Of a DNA stretch of 64,000 nucleotides, positions 21,263 through 34,000 are shown one piece after another. Position 1 is the first letter of the stretch; each line of letters opens with the position of its first letter. The notes beneath the pieces are model-generated. The model searched no databases. It worked only from the letters and a program-made list of their open reading frames with translations, and was not told the DNA's origin. The position numbers were made by a program, and so were the translations under genes. This DNA is from Jacaranda mimosifolia (lineage: Eukaryota; Streptophyta; Magnoliopsida; Lamiales; Bignoniaceae): positions 25,938,710-26,002,709 of the forward strand of contig CM032120.1 in NCBI GenBank assembly GCA_018894105.1. The letters are read 5' to 3'.

Positions 21263-24059
21263 CTAGTTTCTAAATGCACTGTTCTGAGTTGGCCGATGGA
21301 TGTGTTATGTTAGTTGTATAGGACAAGTAAAATTAGAAATTCACGTCATTTGTTTGAAAATTAGTTCTAACCTCTTAATGTAGCAAGAGAAGGCAATCGT
21401 CAAAATTCCAATCCAATACATACAATATATCAGTAGTTAGGAATGGATCTAGAAATGAAAGTATGGTGAGGGGTAAGGGGGCGTAAAAGTTATAAATATA
21501 TAAACATACAATTTATAAATTTAAAATTCATAATTTTCATCAAGTTGAACACAATGATCTTTTATGACATAAATTTCATCAAATCAAATCAATATCAAAA
21601 CTTCAAGTAATATCTTTCTCAATATAAGTAACTAAATAATTGGTTAAAAAAGTCATCTTTTATTTTATCATGAGCCTCATTTTCACAATATATAGTGGAA
21701 AAATTTTTCACATTTGTAGGTGTTGAGATAAAGAAAATCCAAAAACTTACTTTTGTCTCTTTATCTCAATTTCGTTGAAACCAGGAAGAAAAATTTTGGT
21801 TGTTTTGGAGTCCCTCAATTTTTAATTTTTTTTTTTTTTAAGACTAAACTCTCATGATGTTTTTTCACAAAAATAGATGGAAGTAGTCTAACGGGCCTAA
21901 CTTACTTGTCTTCATTTGATTACTTGATCATAATATGGGCTTAAAAATTTATTTTTGAGTTTTATAAATTAAAATAAGTAAAAAAAATTAAATTAATTGA
22001 TTTAATTTTTATCATTAATTACAAATCAATTGATTTAATTTAATAAACCTAAGTAATTGTTTTTTTATTCAAGCCCCAACAAGAAAAGATAAATTTTTGA
22101 AAAATTAATGAATGTTGATTAAAAATTAATTGTTTTAATTAATATTAAATAATTTATTATTTTAAAATCCCTAAATCCATCCATGTTAGTAGTTGTTTGA
22201 CTCACTCCTCTTTTGATATTCATAAATATCAAACAAAATGTGAGAAAATTTATGAGGTAAGGCCCCACCTTAGCCAATCGCCTCTAGAATTTATTACATA
22301 ATAATTATTATTACATACAAGTAAATATGTACCACTAAAATTTATCATAGTTGGAAGCAATTTAGTTGATTCTGAAGTCTAAATATTAACAAACGCTGAG
22401 GAACAAGGAGCACCAGAATAAGAGGAATGGGGACTATTATAATGTTGCCTGTCTTGTTCCAAAACTTTCTTTTTCTCCTTACTATTATAAGCTACGATAA
22501 TTGCAGACAATTCATTTGATTTATATGATTGAATAGCTGTCGATGCCAATGTATGAGGAGCAATAGAAGCATGCAAGAAAGGACATTGACAAATTTTCCC
22601 TCCTCCAGAGATTGTTGTTCTTTAAATCGACAAACACGTTTCTATAATATTGTCTATGTTTTTTTAAAAAACTTAACTTTTTCTTTAGAACTCATAGAAC
22701 TTACATCATTCTAGCTTTGCAATTACGTTTGCCCAAAATGTCTTTCTTGCCATCCATTATTCGCTAAAATTCAAAAAATGAAAGTTAACATTGAAAAATC
22801 ATACACTATAAAACATAGCAATTATAATCAATATACAATTTTATTGGACAACTTATCAACTATTGAAAATAAGATTGACATGAAAAAATCAGTCATGATA
22901 AAATATAGCAATCGTAATAAATATGCAAATTAATTGAACAGTTCTTTAGTACATATTACAAATAAAATTAACATATCAAGAAATTAAGTACTATAGGTCA
23001 TATCTATTAAAATAAATATGCGAATTTCTTGAATACAAATTAATTACCATTAAAAGCAAAATGAAAAAGGACATACATCCGTGTAATTATGGGGTTCGAA
23101 ATTGAAACATAACGAATTCTTAATAATTTAAATTTGTCTCTATCTTAACAAGCTAATATTTATCTTAGGAAATATTTATATTAATATATAGAATTTAAAT
23201 ATTGAACTAATATTTAGGATTATCAAAAATAAAAAAATAATGACAAATTATTCTGATTCATTAAACATAACAAGTAAAGATAAAAATGAGAAGAATATAT
23301 GTGTGAATATTATAAACTTCATATTAATAATATCACTTTCCCATAGAACAATTGCACTAACTTGTATTAAAAATAACAGTGATAGTATCCAAAGTAAAAT
23401 AAATAAATTCGTAGAAGGATAAATTTTTATTAGCAAATAATCCTACTATAATAATCAGTGCAAATAGATACAAATATTTAAAAATTATAAAGCTTGTAAA
23501 TATAGCTCAAAGGAATAAGAAATTGCTAATTATACATCAAGATAATAATCAAAGATGAAAAAAAATAAAAATCTACAACTTCTGAGGAAATTTAAGTGCA
23601 GCTTTTCTGAGGAAATAAAGAAAAGATTTGAGCTTCTCCATTTACTTCTCAATTTTATAAAAAGGAAGCCACGGAAATTTAGAAGGTTTCTATTAATTTT
23701 ATTTTTTTAAATTAACTTAAGAATTGATGAGATAATTGAGCAGAATTAGCTGCTCTCTTCTCCTCCAAACAAAGTTACCTATTCGTGTTTGTATAATTAG
23801 CCATGAATTGGATCTCCTAATTAGCCATCACCCTCACCCACATTGTTACCCAATAAGCATCTCCCACGTATTAAATTCCGAAATGATTTTCTCATGCACG
23901 TTCTCTTCTATTGGTACTTTCATGTGAAATATTCCAATTGCATTGCTAAATCACCCATCCATCACCGAAATCACATAAAGACGAACAAAAAATTAAAAAA
24001 ATGGTATTGGGTCCGCCGGTCGAGGACCTGCTACTGTAGCAGACACATAGGCTCTTATA
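21263..24059. mobile_element. Large unclassified insertion (~2.8 kb) in the BiP upstream region
   Basis: Relative to the region upstream of BiP-C (about 29190-29215), some 2.8 kb are inserted here between two copies of the 10-mer TATACTAATA (21253-21262 and 24060-24069). No terminal inverted repeats, LTRs or poly(A) were seen, and no ORF is recognisable; the longest frames (about 22379-22714, both strands) are short and anonymous. It could be a degenerate DNA transposon or a filler insertion. Superfamily unknown. Confidence 0.5.
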
Positions 24060-24560
24060 TATACTAATAATATATTGCATATTGGTGTTTGACTACAATT
24101 ACATAATTTCAAATTAATTTTTAATTTTTAATTTGACTTTTGGTAGTTAATTTGATCTTATTTTAATATAAGCAACTTATTTATTGTAACTTATAAAGCA
24201 TCATATTATATTTATTCAAAATTAAAACGTAGATTTTTATCCAATTAAATAAATTCAAAATTCATATAATTATATATATATATATTTTTTATTTTATTTT
24301 ATTATATAAGTTTAAAAATAAAAAAGATATTTTGTAAGCATCAAAATAGTTACTCTTATTATAAATTCCTCCTTATAAATTTAACTCGTCGGTAGATTAA
24401 CAGATATGCATTTGTTTTATACATAATTTTTTGTTTCTTATGCTATAGTTATTCTTTTCTTTTTATTATGTTTCTTTTTTGCGATTCCTTTTAGTTTAAA
24501 GTTTAGTAGATTTATGTTAACAATACTATTTTATGAATTACTCTGTAAATAATTTTTTGT
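24060..24560. repeat. Distal BiP upstream region, copy E
   Basis: Direct repeat of about 29210-29770 upstream of BiP-C. Shared blocks include 'ggtgtttgactacaattac', 'atataagtttaaaaataaaa', 'attcatttgttt' and 'tagtagattta' with frequent substitutions. It shows that the duplicated unit extended at least 1 kb upstream of the gene. BiP-C carries an extra ~110 bp (about 29590-29700, with poly-T) that is missing here. Confidence 0.65.
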
Positions 24561-25350
24561 AACTTTTTAGTAATATATCTTTTTATTCTTTTTTGTTTTG
24601 TTTTCCATTCCAAATGATATAAGTATCCTATTAATTTATCTAAATATTTTATTACTGTTAGTACGTATTCCCTTAATATTTATTTAAAATATAAATTTTT
24701 TGACGACCAACTCATGTATATTACTGAAAATATTTGTATGTAGCAATTTTGGCTATCTATATTAATTATATTTTACACATTCATCTTCAGTGTTATTTTT
24801 AAATATTTTTGTATGTTTGTATTGAGAATTCATGTTTGATTATTAAATTCTTATTTTTATTGTAATTTTTTTTATTTTTCTATATTCAAAAAAAAAAAAT
24901 GTATGCACTTCATTCTTGAATAACATACTCTGAATAAAACAAACATTTTGAAATATTTAAAATATTGTAATATTTTGCTAAGCAGTGGACGCTATTTTAA
25001 TTTCTGTGTTAAATGAATGAAGAAATATTGTGTCTAATTAACTAACAAAAGCTGAGGAATATTTGATTATAATTTGTAGGTGATTATGACATATATTTTG
25101 AAGAAATGAATTTTGGTAGTGAGGTTGGGGAATGTGGCAAATGTTTGTTTATATTTTGGAAAATAGTTAGCAATTTGTTTTGGAGAATGTTAATATATTT
25201 GTTTATATTTTGATGAAGACATTGTTTTATTGTAACGGCCAAATCAATATTTTTTTTAAAATTTTTTAAGGATAAAAATAAAAATAATTAATTTTTTATT
25301 GTAAAAATAATAATAAAATATATAATATATATGTGTGTATATATATATGG
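24561..25350. other. AT-rich spacer with decayed MITE relative
   Basis: No gene. About 25090-25215 ('ttggtagtgaggttggggaa', 'tttgtttatattttgg') resembles the interior of the MITE at 6465-6907, without recognisable ends. Poly-A/T and (AT)n runs are common. Confidence 0.5.
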
Positions 25351-25584
25351 AAAAATATGAAAGCAAAGCATATTTAGACTAGAATGATTGGATCTCGCAT
25401 GAGAAAACATTTGCAATATAAATATTTTGTGTATAAACCACTATTAAGAAAATTTGTATGCTAACATCCTAATGCCGGTAAGAATAAAACTATAAAATTT
25501 CCTAACTTTAAAAATATGAAAACAAGAAGATTATCAAGAGTGAAAAGAACATGTAATTAATAGTCCTGGCTGCCTATGTATGTT
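25351..25584 (-). other. 3' flank of BiP-C
   Basis: Shares the sequence downstream of the BiP-D stop (about 34100-34310, inverted), including 'aaaatttcctaacttt' and 'atgagaaaacatttgcaata'. Homology stops at about 25350, before the position of the small downstream gene, so BiP-C has lost that neighbour. Confidence 0.6.
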
Positions 25585-28500
25585 TCATAATTCATCATGG
25601 GGCTCATCGTCTTCATGATCAGAAGCATTTGTGCTACTTTTCTCGTACGCCTTTTTTATAATTGGATTGCACACTGCTTCCAACTCTTTCATCCTCTCAT
25701 CCAACTCATCCTTGTCTGCATTATGGTTATCATCCAACCATTCCATGGCATCTTTCAGTGCATTCTCTATTTCTTCTTTTTCCTCCGACTCCATCTTCTC
25801 TGCCAAATTTTCATTAATTGTAGTCTTCATGTTGAAAATGTAAGTTTCAAGTTTGTTTCGGGCATCAACTCTCTCTCTGATCCTCCTATCCTCCTCTGCG
25901 AATTCCTCTGCTTCCCTTATCTTTTCTTCAATCTCTTCTTCGCTCAAACGTCCTTTTTCATTGGTGATGGTAATGGATTGAGACTTTTTGGCTGCTTTAT
26001 CTTCTGCTTTTACGTGCAGGATACCATTTATATCAACTTCAAATGTAACTTCTATTTGGGGTATTCCCCTGCAAGAAAAAGTCAAGCTAGTATTAAGGAT
26101 TCTTAAAGCTCGTGAGAGTATGTTTTGATATTGAACTAAAAAAGATTTGATATCATTAGAAATTTTATACTAATCTAAACTTCCTTAGTTTTTCATCAGG
26201 CTCCTTCAGCATTGTTTTAGTATGTATTGTCCTAACCTAGCTGAAAAAGATCTCTCCGATGCCACTTAGTGTTTTACCTTGGCGCAGGTGCAATACCAGA
26301 GAGTTCAAAGCTCCCAAGTTCGTGACAGTCTTTTGTCAGTGCTCTTTCTCCTTCATAAACCTAAACAGAATAGTGAAATTTATTTCAAAATGACCTTTTT
26401 AATCTCATTAACAAAGTTACAAATATCAATATCATACCTTGACTGACACTGAAGTTTGCTGGTCTTGATAAGTAGTGAAGATCTGTGATTTTTTAGTTGG
26501 TTTAACTGTGTTTCTTGGGATGAGTTTTGTCATCACACCGCCCACTGTCTCAATGCCCAGACTCAATGGTGTCCTATCAATTAAGACAACATCTGCAGAA
26601 CACAATATTCAGAACCATGTTATGGCACAAATTTCTCAATGAATTTTCTCAAAAAGAAAAAAGAAGATAATATGATTTCTTCATTCAATCAAGAATCATT
26701 ACTTTCTGTCTCCTTGCCGCCTTCCCCACTAAGTAATCCACCTTGAACCGCCGCTCCATGAGCTACAGCCTCATCTGGATTGACTCCCTTGCTTGGTTCT
26801 TTCCCATTGAAGAATTCCTTCAATAGCTGTTGCACCTTTGGAATCCTAGTGCTACCTCCAACAAGCACAATTTCATGAATATCAGATTTCTCCAAATTTG
26901 CATCCTCCAAAGCCCTTTTAACCGGCCCCATCGTCTTCTTAAACAAATCAACATTCAATTCCTCAAACCTTGCCCTTGTTAAGGGCTCAGAGAAGTCAAC
27001 ACCGTCAAAGAGAGACTCAATCTCAAGACGGACCTGATGCTGGCTGCTCAATGCCCTCTTGGCTCTTTCGCACTCCTTTCTGAGCTTTCCAAGAGCTTTC
27101 TTATCTTGGCTGATGTCTTTGCTGTATTTCTTCTTGAACAACTTAACAAAGTAGTCCATAACCCTGTGATCAACGTCTTCTCCTCCCAAATGAGTATCTC
27201 CACTGGTGGCAAGAACCTCAAACACCCCATTATCAATGGTCAATATGCTGACATCAAATGTACCACCACCAAGATCGAAAACAAGTACATTTCTCTCTCC
27301 TTCTTTGTCCAGACCATATGCAATTGCAGCCGCAGTTGGCTCATTGATTATCCGCTCAACTTGGAGCCCTGCAATGGTCCCTGCATCCTTAGTTGCTTGT
27401 CTCTGCGCATCATTAAAATAAGCTGCAAAACCAACAAAAAACATAGAATGACAACCGTTGTAAACCATTACAACATAAGACAAGAAAACATTATGGAAGA
27501 ACATAAGAAATTCGAAGGTATACCTGGAACGGTTATGACTGCACGGTTTATTTTCTTGCCCAGATAGGTCTCTGCCGTTTCCTTCATCTTTTGCAGTACC
27601 ATAGCGCTAACTTCCTCAGGACTAAAGACTTTGATTTCACCATCCCTGACCTTTACTTGAATGTAAGGCTTACCATCTTTGTTGACCAATTTATATGGCA
27701 ACATCTTCATATCTCTCTGGACCTCTGGATCATCAAATCTACCAAAAACATTATTAAAATTTTCAAAATTAGTACATCACATTCTACACAGCCAAAAGGA
27801 CCCATGTCCGAAATTTGAACACAGAACATATGTTAGTATATTTAACTTACTTCCTTCCTATTAGCCTTTTGACATCAAAAATAGTGCGCTCAGGGTTGAG
27901 AACTGCTTGATTCTTCGCAGCTTCTCCAATCAAACGCTCCGTATCAGTGAATGCAACCCACGAAGGGGTGATTCTATTTCCTTGGTCGTTCGCTATGATC
28001 TCGAGTTTACCGTTTCTGTAGACTCCCACACAAGAATATGTTGTCCCCAGATCAATCCCAATCACTGTCTGAGAGTTCTCCGCAGCTAGTGCTATGTCTA
28101 TGAAAAATTCTGCGTGAAAGAATTAAGAAACAAAAACTCAATCATTGCTAGCTTGTAAAATAATTGACCGTACATTAACAAGGAATTAGAGAATTGAATG
28201 AATTTCTCCAAGGTACTAGATTTTAGCATTCAAAAACGGCATATTCATCACAATAAAACAAGAAAATTCGCAACATATGAAACATCAGAAGAACTTTTAG
28301 TTCTAATATTCAAATTATGTCATTCACATATAAAACCGGAGATTGCAGACGTCATCTACAGAAGCTTACAGCAGTAGATTAATTGTATTAATGCATTGGG
28401 TTGTAAATATTTCCATGCAGGACGAACTATAGAACCAAAAACTAACAACAATATATGCTCCTTAAACACATTAAGATTTCCACCGTTGTTGGCTTGTAGC

Positions 28501-28703
28501 AATTTTAATAGTAAACCCACATGGAAAAAAGCAAAACAGGATACATACAACACAAATACATGAATTTATTATTAAAAAAGCTCAAACTTCAAGTTAGCAA
28601 TAATCATTAAGCAACATAATAGAGTAATTACTATAAACATGCAAACACAATTACCTGAAGCAAAGAGGAGAAGAACGCAAAAAGCAATTTCTTTGAAACC
28701 CAT
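25585..28703 (-). CDS. BiP: BiP-C: ER-lumenal Hsp70 chaperone, intact copy
   Basis: Seven exons on the minus strand: 28655-28703, 27851-28109, 27524-27738, 26703-27422, 26438-26592, 26278-26360, 25585-26068. All introns are GT-AG. The CDS is 1965 nt, 654 aa, close to the usual plant BiP length of about 665. A hydrophobic N-terminal signal peptide (about residues 1-26) is followed by the ATPase domain with signatures IDLGTTYS (35-42), [10 protein letters not shown] (222-231) and [11 protein letters not shown] (from 359). The substrate-binding domain and lid follow, and the protein ends HDEL, the ER-retrieval signal. BiP folds secretory proteins with ATP and restrains the unfolded-protein response. 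Residue 258 is Val where GGED-F-D is nearly invariant in Hsp70s and Phe in BiP-D. Exon lengths equal those of BiP-D exactly. The short signal region resembles stress-inducible BiP forms, but that subtype is inference. Confidence 0.95.
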
Positions 28704-28781
28704 AATTCTATGCTAAGCAGTACACACCAATGTAAATTTTTTGAAGTTTTCTAATGGTGGAGGGGGAAGGCTGATACGGGC

Positions 28782-28788
28782 TTTTATA
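28782..28788 (-). promoter_or_regulatory. TATA box of BiP-C
   Basis: TATAAAA on the minus strand, 79 bp upstream of the start codon, in the block 'cctataaaagccc' shared with BiP-D. Its position fits a short 5' leader. Confidence 0.75.
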
Positions 28789-28834
28789 GGTTGCGATGGT
28801 TGAGACACACAAGGACAAGGATGGGGTGTTATGT

Positions 28835-28853
28835 CCAATAGGTGAACGCCAAG
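28835..28853 (-). promoter_or_regulatory. Degenerate ER-stress element of BiP-C
   Basis: On the plus strand it reads CCAAT-N9-CCAAG. The ERSE consensus is CCAAT-N9-CCACG, so one base of the CCACG half-site, where the ER-stress bZIP factors bind, differs. The same position in BiP-D is a perfect match. The CCAAT half (NF-Y site) is intact. Confidence 0.65.
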
Positions 28854-28871
28854 AAAATCCACCTACTTTAA

Positions 28872-28890
28872 CCAATCAGAGGCAAACACG
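28872..28890 (-). promoter_or_regulatory. Second ERSE-like site of BiP-C
   Basis: CCAAT-N9-ACACG, one mismatch from ERSE, overlapping an ACGTGT core that resembles a bZIP G-box-like site. The identical arrangement occurs in BiP-D (30843-30861), and the CCAAT half is mutated in psi-A, psi-B and copy E. Confidence 0.6.
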
Positions 28891-29059
28891 TGTGCCATAG
28901 TTGATTCAGGACTCAGCTAATGGGTCTGAGATTTCTGAATCTTACTTGGACTCCACCTCAGGTGGTGTTTTGTGAAGCAGGAAACTCATCTTTTGTTAAT
29001 TAATTAGGCTTTGTTTGATATATTTTTTTCCCTATATTTTTTTCTTCCTAAAAATGTTT

Positions 29060-30740
29060 TTTTCCTTAAACTATTTTGGAAGTCTACATCGTTTTAAATC
29101 ATTATACTAATAAATTAGTATATGCTTATTTTTTCCTTTCCAATTAATATTTTAATGTCCGTATATATTTTTTAATTATTATTTATATATCTACACTATT
29201 ATATGTTTTATATCAGTGTTTGACTACAATTATGTAATTTTAAATAAATTTTGCATTATTTACTTAACTTTTGATAGTTAATTTGATATTTTATCTTATT
29301 TAATATAATTACCTTATTTATTATAACTTATAAAACATCGTATTATATTTATTTAAAATTAAAATGTCGATTTTTAGCACATTAGGTAAGTTTAAAATTT
29401 TTGTAATCATATATATGTTTTCATCTTTTTATATAAGTTTAAAAATAAAAAAATGCTTTATAATTAGAATCAAACTAATTACTCTTATTATCAATTTTAC
29501 CATCTAATTTTAACTCATTGCAAGATTAATAGATATTCATTTGTTTTGTACATAATTTTTCTCTTTCTATAGTTATTCAATTCTTTTCTTTTAATTTCAA
29601 AATAATTGTCATTATTCTATATTTTTTTTTTTTATTTTTTTTTTTTTGTTATTCAATTGTAGAACCCCTACCTTAATTAGCTAATATGATAATGTTTCTT
29701 TTTCAAGATCCCTTTTAGTTTGATGTTTAGTAGATTTATCTAACTAATACTATTTTATAAATTACTTTATTTGTAAATTAGTAGAATATTTACTTATATT
29801 CTATATATAGTTTAATAACTTACATTTATTTTGATAATTTTAACTGGTGAAAATAATTTTTTCTTGCCTTCGTATGATCATGAAAAATAAATATGTGAAG
29901 TAAAACATATTAAAACTATATAATAAATGTGGGTATAAATTACTATTAAATTTAAATTTTCACCTAAAGAGCTAGATATTTTTATTTATTTAATTTTATA
30001 TATTTTATCCAAAAGAAGTTCAAGATTTACCTAAACAAACTAAGTTGTATCAAAACAAGTAACTAAATTTTCATATTTAATAATATTTTTGCACAATTAA
30101 ACAATTATTTTCTCAACAATTCAAAATGTTAAATATATTATTTAATATAATTAATGTCAAATATATTCACAAGTAAAAAGAGTTTAACAACCATGATTAT
30201 CTTTTATACATTGTGATTTATTTGAAATATATATATATATATATATATAAAACAACTATTGTTCCTTATGAGTATGACAAACACATATTTATATGAAACA
30301 TCAAATCGTTGTTTTCTTGATAAAGAGTTTAAAATTTGAGAAATGAATATTAGTTTATATTTAAATCCTAAACATACCAAAGTTTTTGAAAATTTTAATT
30401 ATTTTTACAATAACTTCTTGTAGACATTTAGAATATTTTTAAATAAGACCTTTTATATAGAATATAACCTCTTCTATATGTGATCTACTACTTCCAGCTT
30501 TTATTTGATTATCGTCACATCAGATTGTTGTATTATTAACATGTAGTATTATAGTTTTAGAAATATATGTTCATATTAAAATAATGAGTGCAAAATATAA
30601 TTTACTTTTTGTTAATATAATAATTTAGAATAATTGGGACTTATTAAAAAACTACTTTGGAGAAAAGGTTATATTTTGAGACAACATATTTCTTGGGAAA
30701 GGTTAAAGGAAATAAAATCACATAAAGCCTAATTAATTAA
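29060..30740. other. Shared divergent intergenic region between BiP-C and BiP-D
   Basis: No gene was found. The left part continues the BiP-C upstream repeat (matching 21070-21262 and 24060-24560). The right end, inverted, continues the BiP-D upstream repeat (matching copy Z, including the sequence on both sides of the first CACTA element). The middle is AT-rich, with a (TA)n run at about 30227-30249 and poly-T at 29621-29646. The two promoters are about 2.1 kb apart, so coupled regulation through the core promoters is unlikely. Confidence 0.6.
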
Positions 30741-30842
30741 CAAAAATATGAATTTCCCGCTTCACAAACCTGAAAACGCCACATAAGTAGAGCCCAACAA
30801 GATTCAAAAACCCACGCCTAGTCCTGATTCAACTACACCACA

Positions 30843-30861
30843 CGTGTTCGTCTCTGATTGG
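30843..30861 (+). promoter_or_regulatory. ERSE-like site of BiP-D (distal)
   Basis: CGTGT-N9-ATTGG, the inverse form of CCAAT-N9-ACACG, one mismatch from ERSE. The half-site overlaps CACGTG (30841-30846), a canonical G-box. It matches the second site of BiP-C at the same relative position. Confidence 0.65.
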
Positions 30862-30910
30862 TCCAAGCATGTGTACTTTCTATACAGGTCAAAGCTGCGC
30901 CCCCACATTA

Positions 30911-30929
30911 CGTGGCGTCCACCTATTGG
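30911..30929 (+). promoter_or_regulatory. Perfect ER-stress element of BiP-D
   Basis: CGTGG (30911-30915), nine bases, ATTGG (30925-30929): an exact reverse-orientation match to CCAAT-N9-CCACG, the element through which NF-Y and ER-stress bZIP factors (bZIP28/bZIP60 class in plants) induce ER chaperones. It lies 40 bp upstream of the TATA box. Binding is inferred from the motif. Confidence 0.85.
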
Positions 30930-30969
30930 ACAGAACAATCCATCTTCTTGTGTGTCTAACTCCACAACC

Positions 30970-30976
30970 TATAAAA
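30970..30976 (+). promoter_or_regulatory. TATA box of BiP-D
   Basis: TATAAAA, 81 bp upstream of the start codon at 31057, in the same context as the BiP-C box ('acctataaaagccc'). Confidence 0.78.
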
Positions 30977-31056
30977 GCCCATATCCTTCTCCCCTTCCAG
31001 CACCAAAAAACTTCTAGACATTCACAATTGTTGCTGAGCAAAGGAATAGAATCATC

Positions 31057-34000
31057 ATGGGTTTCAAAGAAAGTGCTTTTTGCATTCTCCTTCTCTTTGC
31101 TTCAGGTAATTGTATTTTTATATTGATAGTAATTACTATGTTGTCTAAAGATTTTGCTTGCTAACTTCAAACTTTTGGGCTTTTTTCAAGAATAAGTGGA
31201 TTGTTAATACTTTATTTGTCAGTAGGATTGGACGTAACTGTTTAATGGTGTTGATTTTTTTTATCAAAATCGAAAAAAGTTGACAAATTAATATTTACAA
31301 CGTCGAAGACAATCTGTTATTTTATTTCAACAAAGTACATGAAAGAGAATAATCAGTTGTAGTTCCATAGATTAACACGGAGTTAACATGATCCTGATGC
31401 GATCTAAAGGTACTCTTCGGAATTACAAGCTTTTGCAGTTCCACATGTTGCATGAAAAAAATTCTTGTTTTATTGTCATGATGTAAAGGGTGTTTTTTGA
31501 ATGCTCGAGCATAGTACCTTGGAGAATCATACAACCTTTTAATTTCTGAAGACTGATTGAGTTTTTGTTTTTCATTTTTTTTATGCAGAATTTTTCGTAG
31601 ACATGGCAGTAGCTGCGGAGAACTCCCAGACAGTGATTGGGATTGATCTGGGGACAACATATTCATGTGTGGGAGTCTACAGAAACGGTAAACTCGAGAT
31701 CATAGCGAATGACCAAGGAAATAGAATCACCCCTTCGTGGGTTGCATTCACTGATACGGAGCGTTTGATTGGAGAAGCTGCGAAGAATCAAGCAGCTCTC
31801 AACCCTGAGCGCGCTATTTTTTATGTCAAAAGGCTAATAGGAAGGAAGTAAGTTCAATATACGAACACATGTTCTGTGTTCAGATTTCTGACATAGGTCC
31901 TTTTGGCTGTGTAGAATGTGATGTACTAACTTCGGAAATTTTAATGATGTTTTTGATAGATTTGATGATCCAGAGGTCCAGAGAGATATGAAGATGTTGC
32001 CGTATAAAGTGGTCAACAAAGATGGTAAGCCTTACATTCAAGTAAAGGTTAGGGATGGTGAAATCAAAGTCTTTAGTCCTGAGGAAGTTAGCGCTATGGT
32101 ACTGCAAAAGATGAAGGAAACGGCAGAGGCCTATTTGGGCAAGAAAATAAACCGTGCAGTCATAACTGTTCCAGGTATACTTTCGAATTTCTTATGTTCT
32201 TCCAGAATTTCTTTTGTCTTATGTTGTAATGGTTTACCACGGTTGTCATTCTATGTTTTTTGTTGGTTTTGCAGCTTATTTTAATGATGCGCAGAGACAA
32301 GCAACTAAGGATGCAGGGACCATTGCAGGGCTCCAAGTTGAGCGGATACTCAACGAGCCAACCGCTGCTGCAATTGCGTATGGTCTGGACAAAGAAGGAG
32401 AGAGAAATGTACTTGTTTTCGATCTTGGTGGCGGTACATTTGATGTCAGCGTATTGACCATTGATAATGGGGTGTTTGAGGTTCTTGCCACCAGTGGAGA
32501 TACTCATTTGGGAGGAGAAGATTTTGATCACAGGGTTATGGACTACTTTGTTAAATTGTTCAAGAAGAAACACAGCAAAGACATCAGCCAAGATAAGAAG
32601 GCTCTTGGAAAGCTCAGAAAGGAGTGCGAAAGAGCCAAGAGAGCGTTGAGCAGCCAGCATCAGGTCCGTCTTGAGATTGAATCTCTCTTTGATGGTGTTG
32701 ACCTCTCTGAGCCCTTAACAAGGGCAAGGTTTGAGGAACTGAACGTGGATTTGTTTAAGAAGACGATGGGGCCGGTTAAAATGGCTTTGGAGGATTCAAA
32801 TTTGAAAAAATCCGATATTCATGAAATTGTGCTTGTTGGAGGTAGCACCAGGATTCCAAAAGTGCAACAGCTATTGAAGGAATTCTTCAATGGGAAAGAA
32901 CCAAGCAAGGGAGTCAATCCAGATGAGGCTGTAGCTCATGGAGCGGCGGTTCAAGGTGGATTACTTAGTGGGGAAGGTGGCAAGGAGACAGAAAGTAATG
33001 ATTCTTGATTGAATGAAGAAATCATATTATCTTCTTTTTTCTTTTTGAGAAAATTCATTGAGAAATTTGCGCCATAACATGGTTCTGAAAATTGTTTTCT
33101 GCAGATGTTGTCTTAATCGATAGGACACCATTGAGTCTGGGCATTGAGACAGTGGGCGGCGTGATGACAAAACTTATCCCAAGAAACACAGTTAAACCAA
33201 CTAAAAAATCACAGATCTTCACTACTTATCAAGACCAGCAAACTTCAGTGTCAATCAAGGTATGATATTGATACTTGTAACTTTGTTAATGAGATGAAAG
33301 GTCATTTTGAAATAATTTTCACTATTCTGTTTAGGTTTATGAAGGAGAAAGAGCACTGACAAAAGACTGTCATGAACTTGGGAGCTTTGAACTGTCTGGC
33401 ATTGCACCTGCACCAAGGTAAAAAGAACTAATTAAGTAGCACTAGAGGTATCTAGTTTTTTACGCTAAGTTAGCAGAATTTATACCACAGCAATACCGAA
33501 GAAGACGGATGAAAACTAAGTTTAGATTATTATGAACTCTTTTTCAGTTCAATATCAAAATATATTCTTGCAACCTTTTAGAATCCTCACCATAGATGCT
33601 CGTTTTTTATTGTAGGGGAACACCCCAAATAGAAGTTACACTCGAAGTTGATGTAAATGGTATCCTGCACGTAAAAGCAGAAGATAAAGCAGCGAAAAAG
33701 TTTCAATCCATTACCATTACCAATGAAAAAGGACGTTTGAGCGAAGAAGAGATTGAAGAAAAGATAAGGGAAGCAGAGGAATTCGCAGAAGAGGATAGGA
33801 GGATTAGAGAGAGAGTTGATGCCCGAAACAAATTTGAAACTTATATTTTCAGCATGAAGACTACAATGAATGAAAATTTGGCAGAGAAGATGGAGTCAGA
33901 GGATAAAGAAGAAATAGAGAATGCACTGAAAGATGCCATGGAATGGTTGGATGATAACCACAATGCAGACAAGGATGAGTTGGATGAGAGGATGAAAGAG

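Noticed and set aside
27037..27567. 176-codon frame on the plus strand
   Set aside because: It lies antisense to BiP-C exons. Long antisense frames are a known by-product of Hsp70 codon use. The same phantom frame appears antisense to BiP-D (32160-32660).
31603..31851. Start of BiP-D at the ATG at 31603
   Set aside because: It would drop the signal peptide encoded by exon 1 and contradicts BiP-C, where this codon is ATA but the frame is kept.
32214..33008. Single-exon reading of the central BiP-D frame with a stop at 33006
   Set aside because: Both ends are intron sequence; splice signals at 32274/32275 and 32994/32995 restore the full Hsp70.
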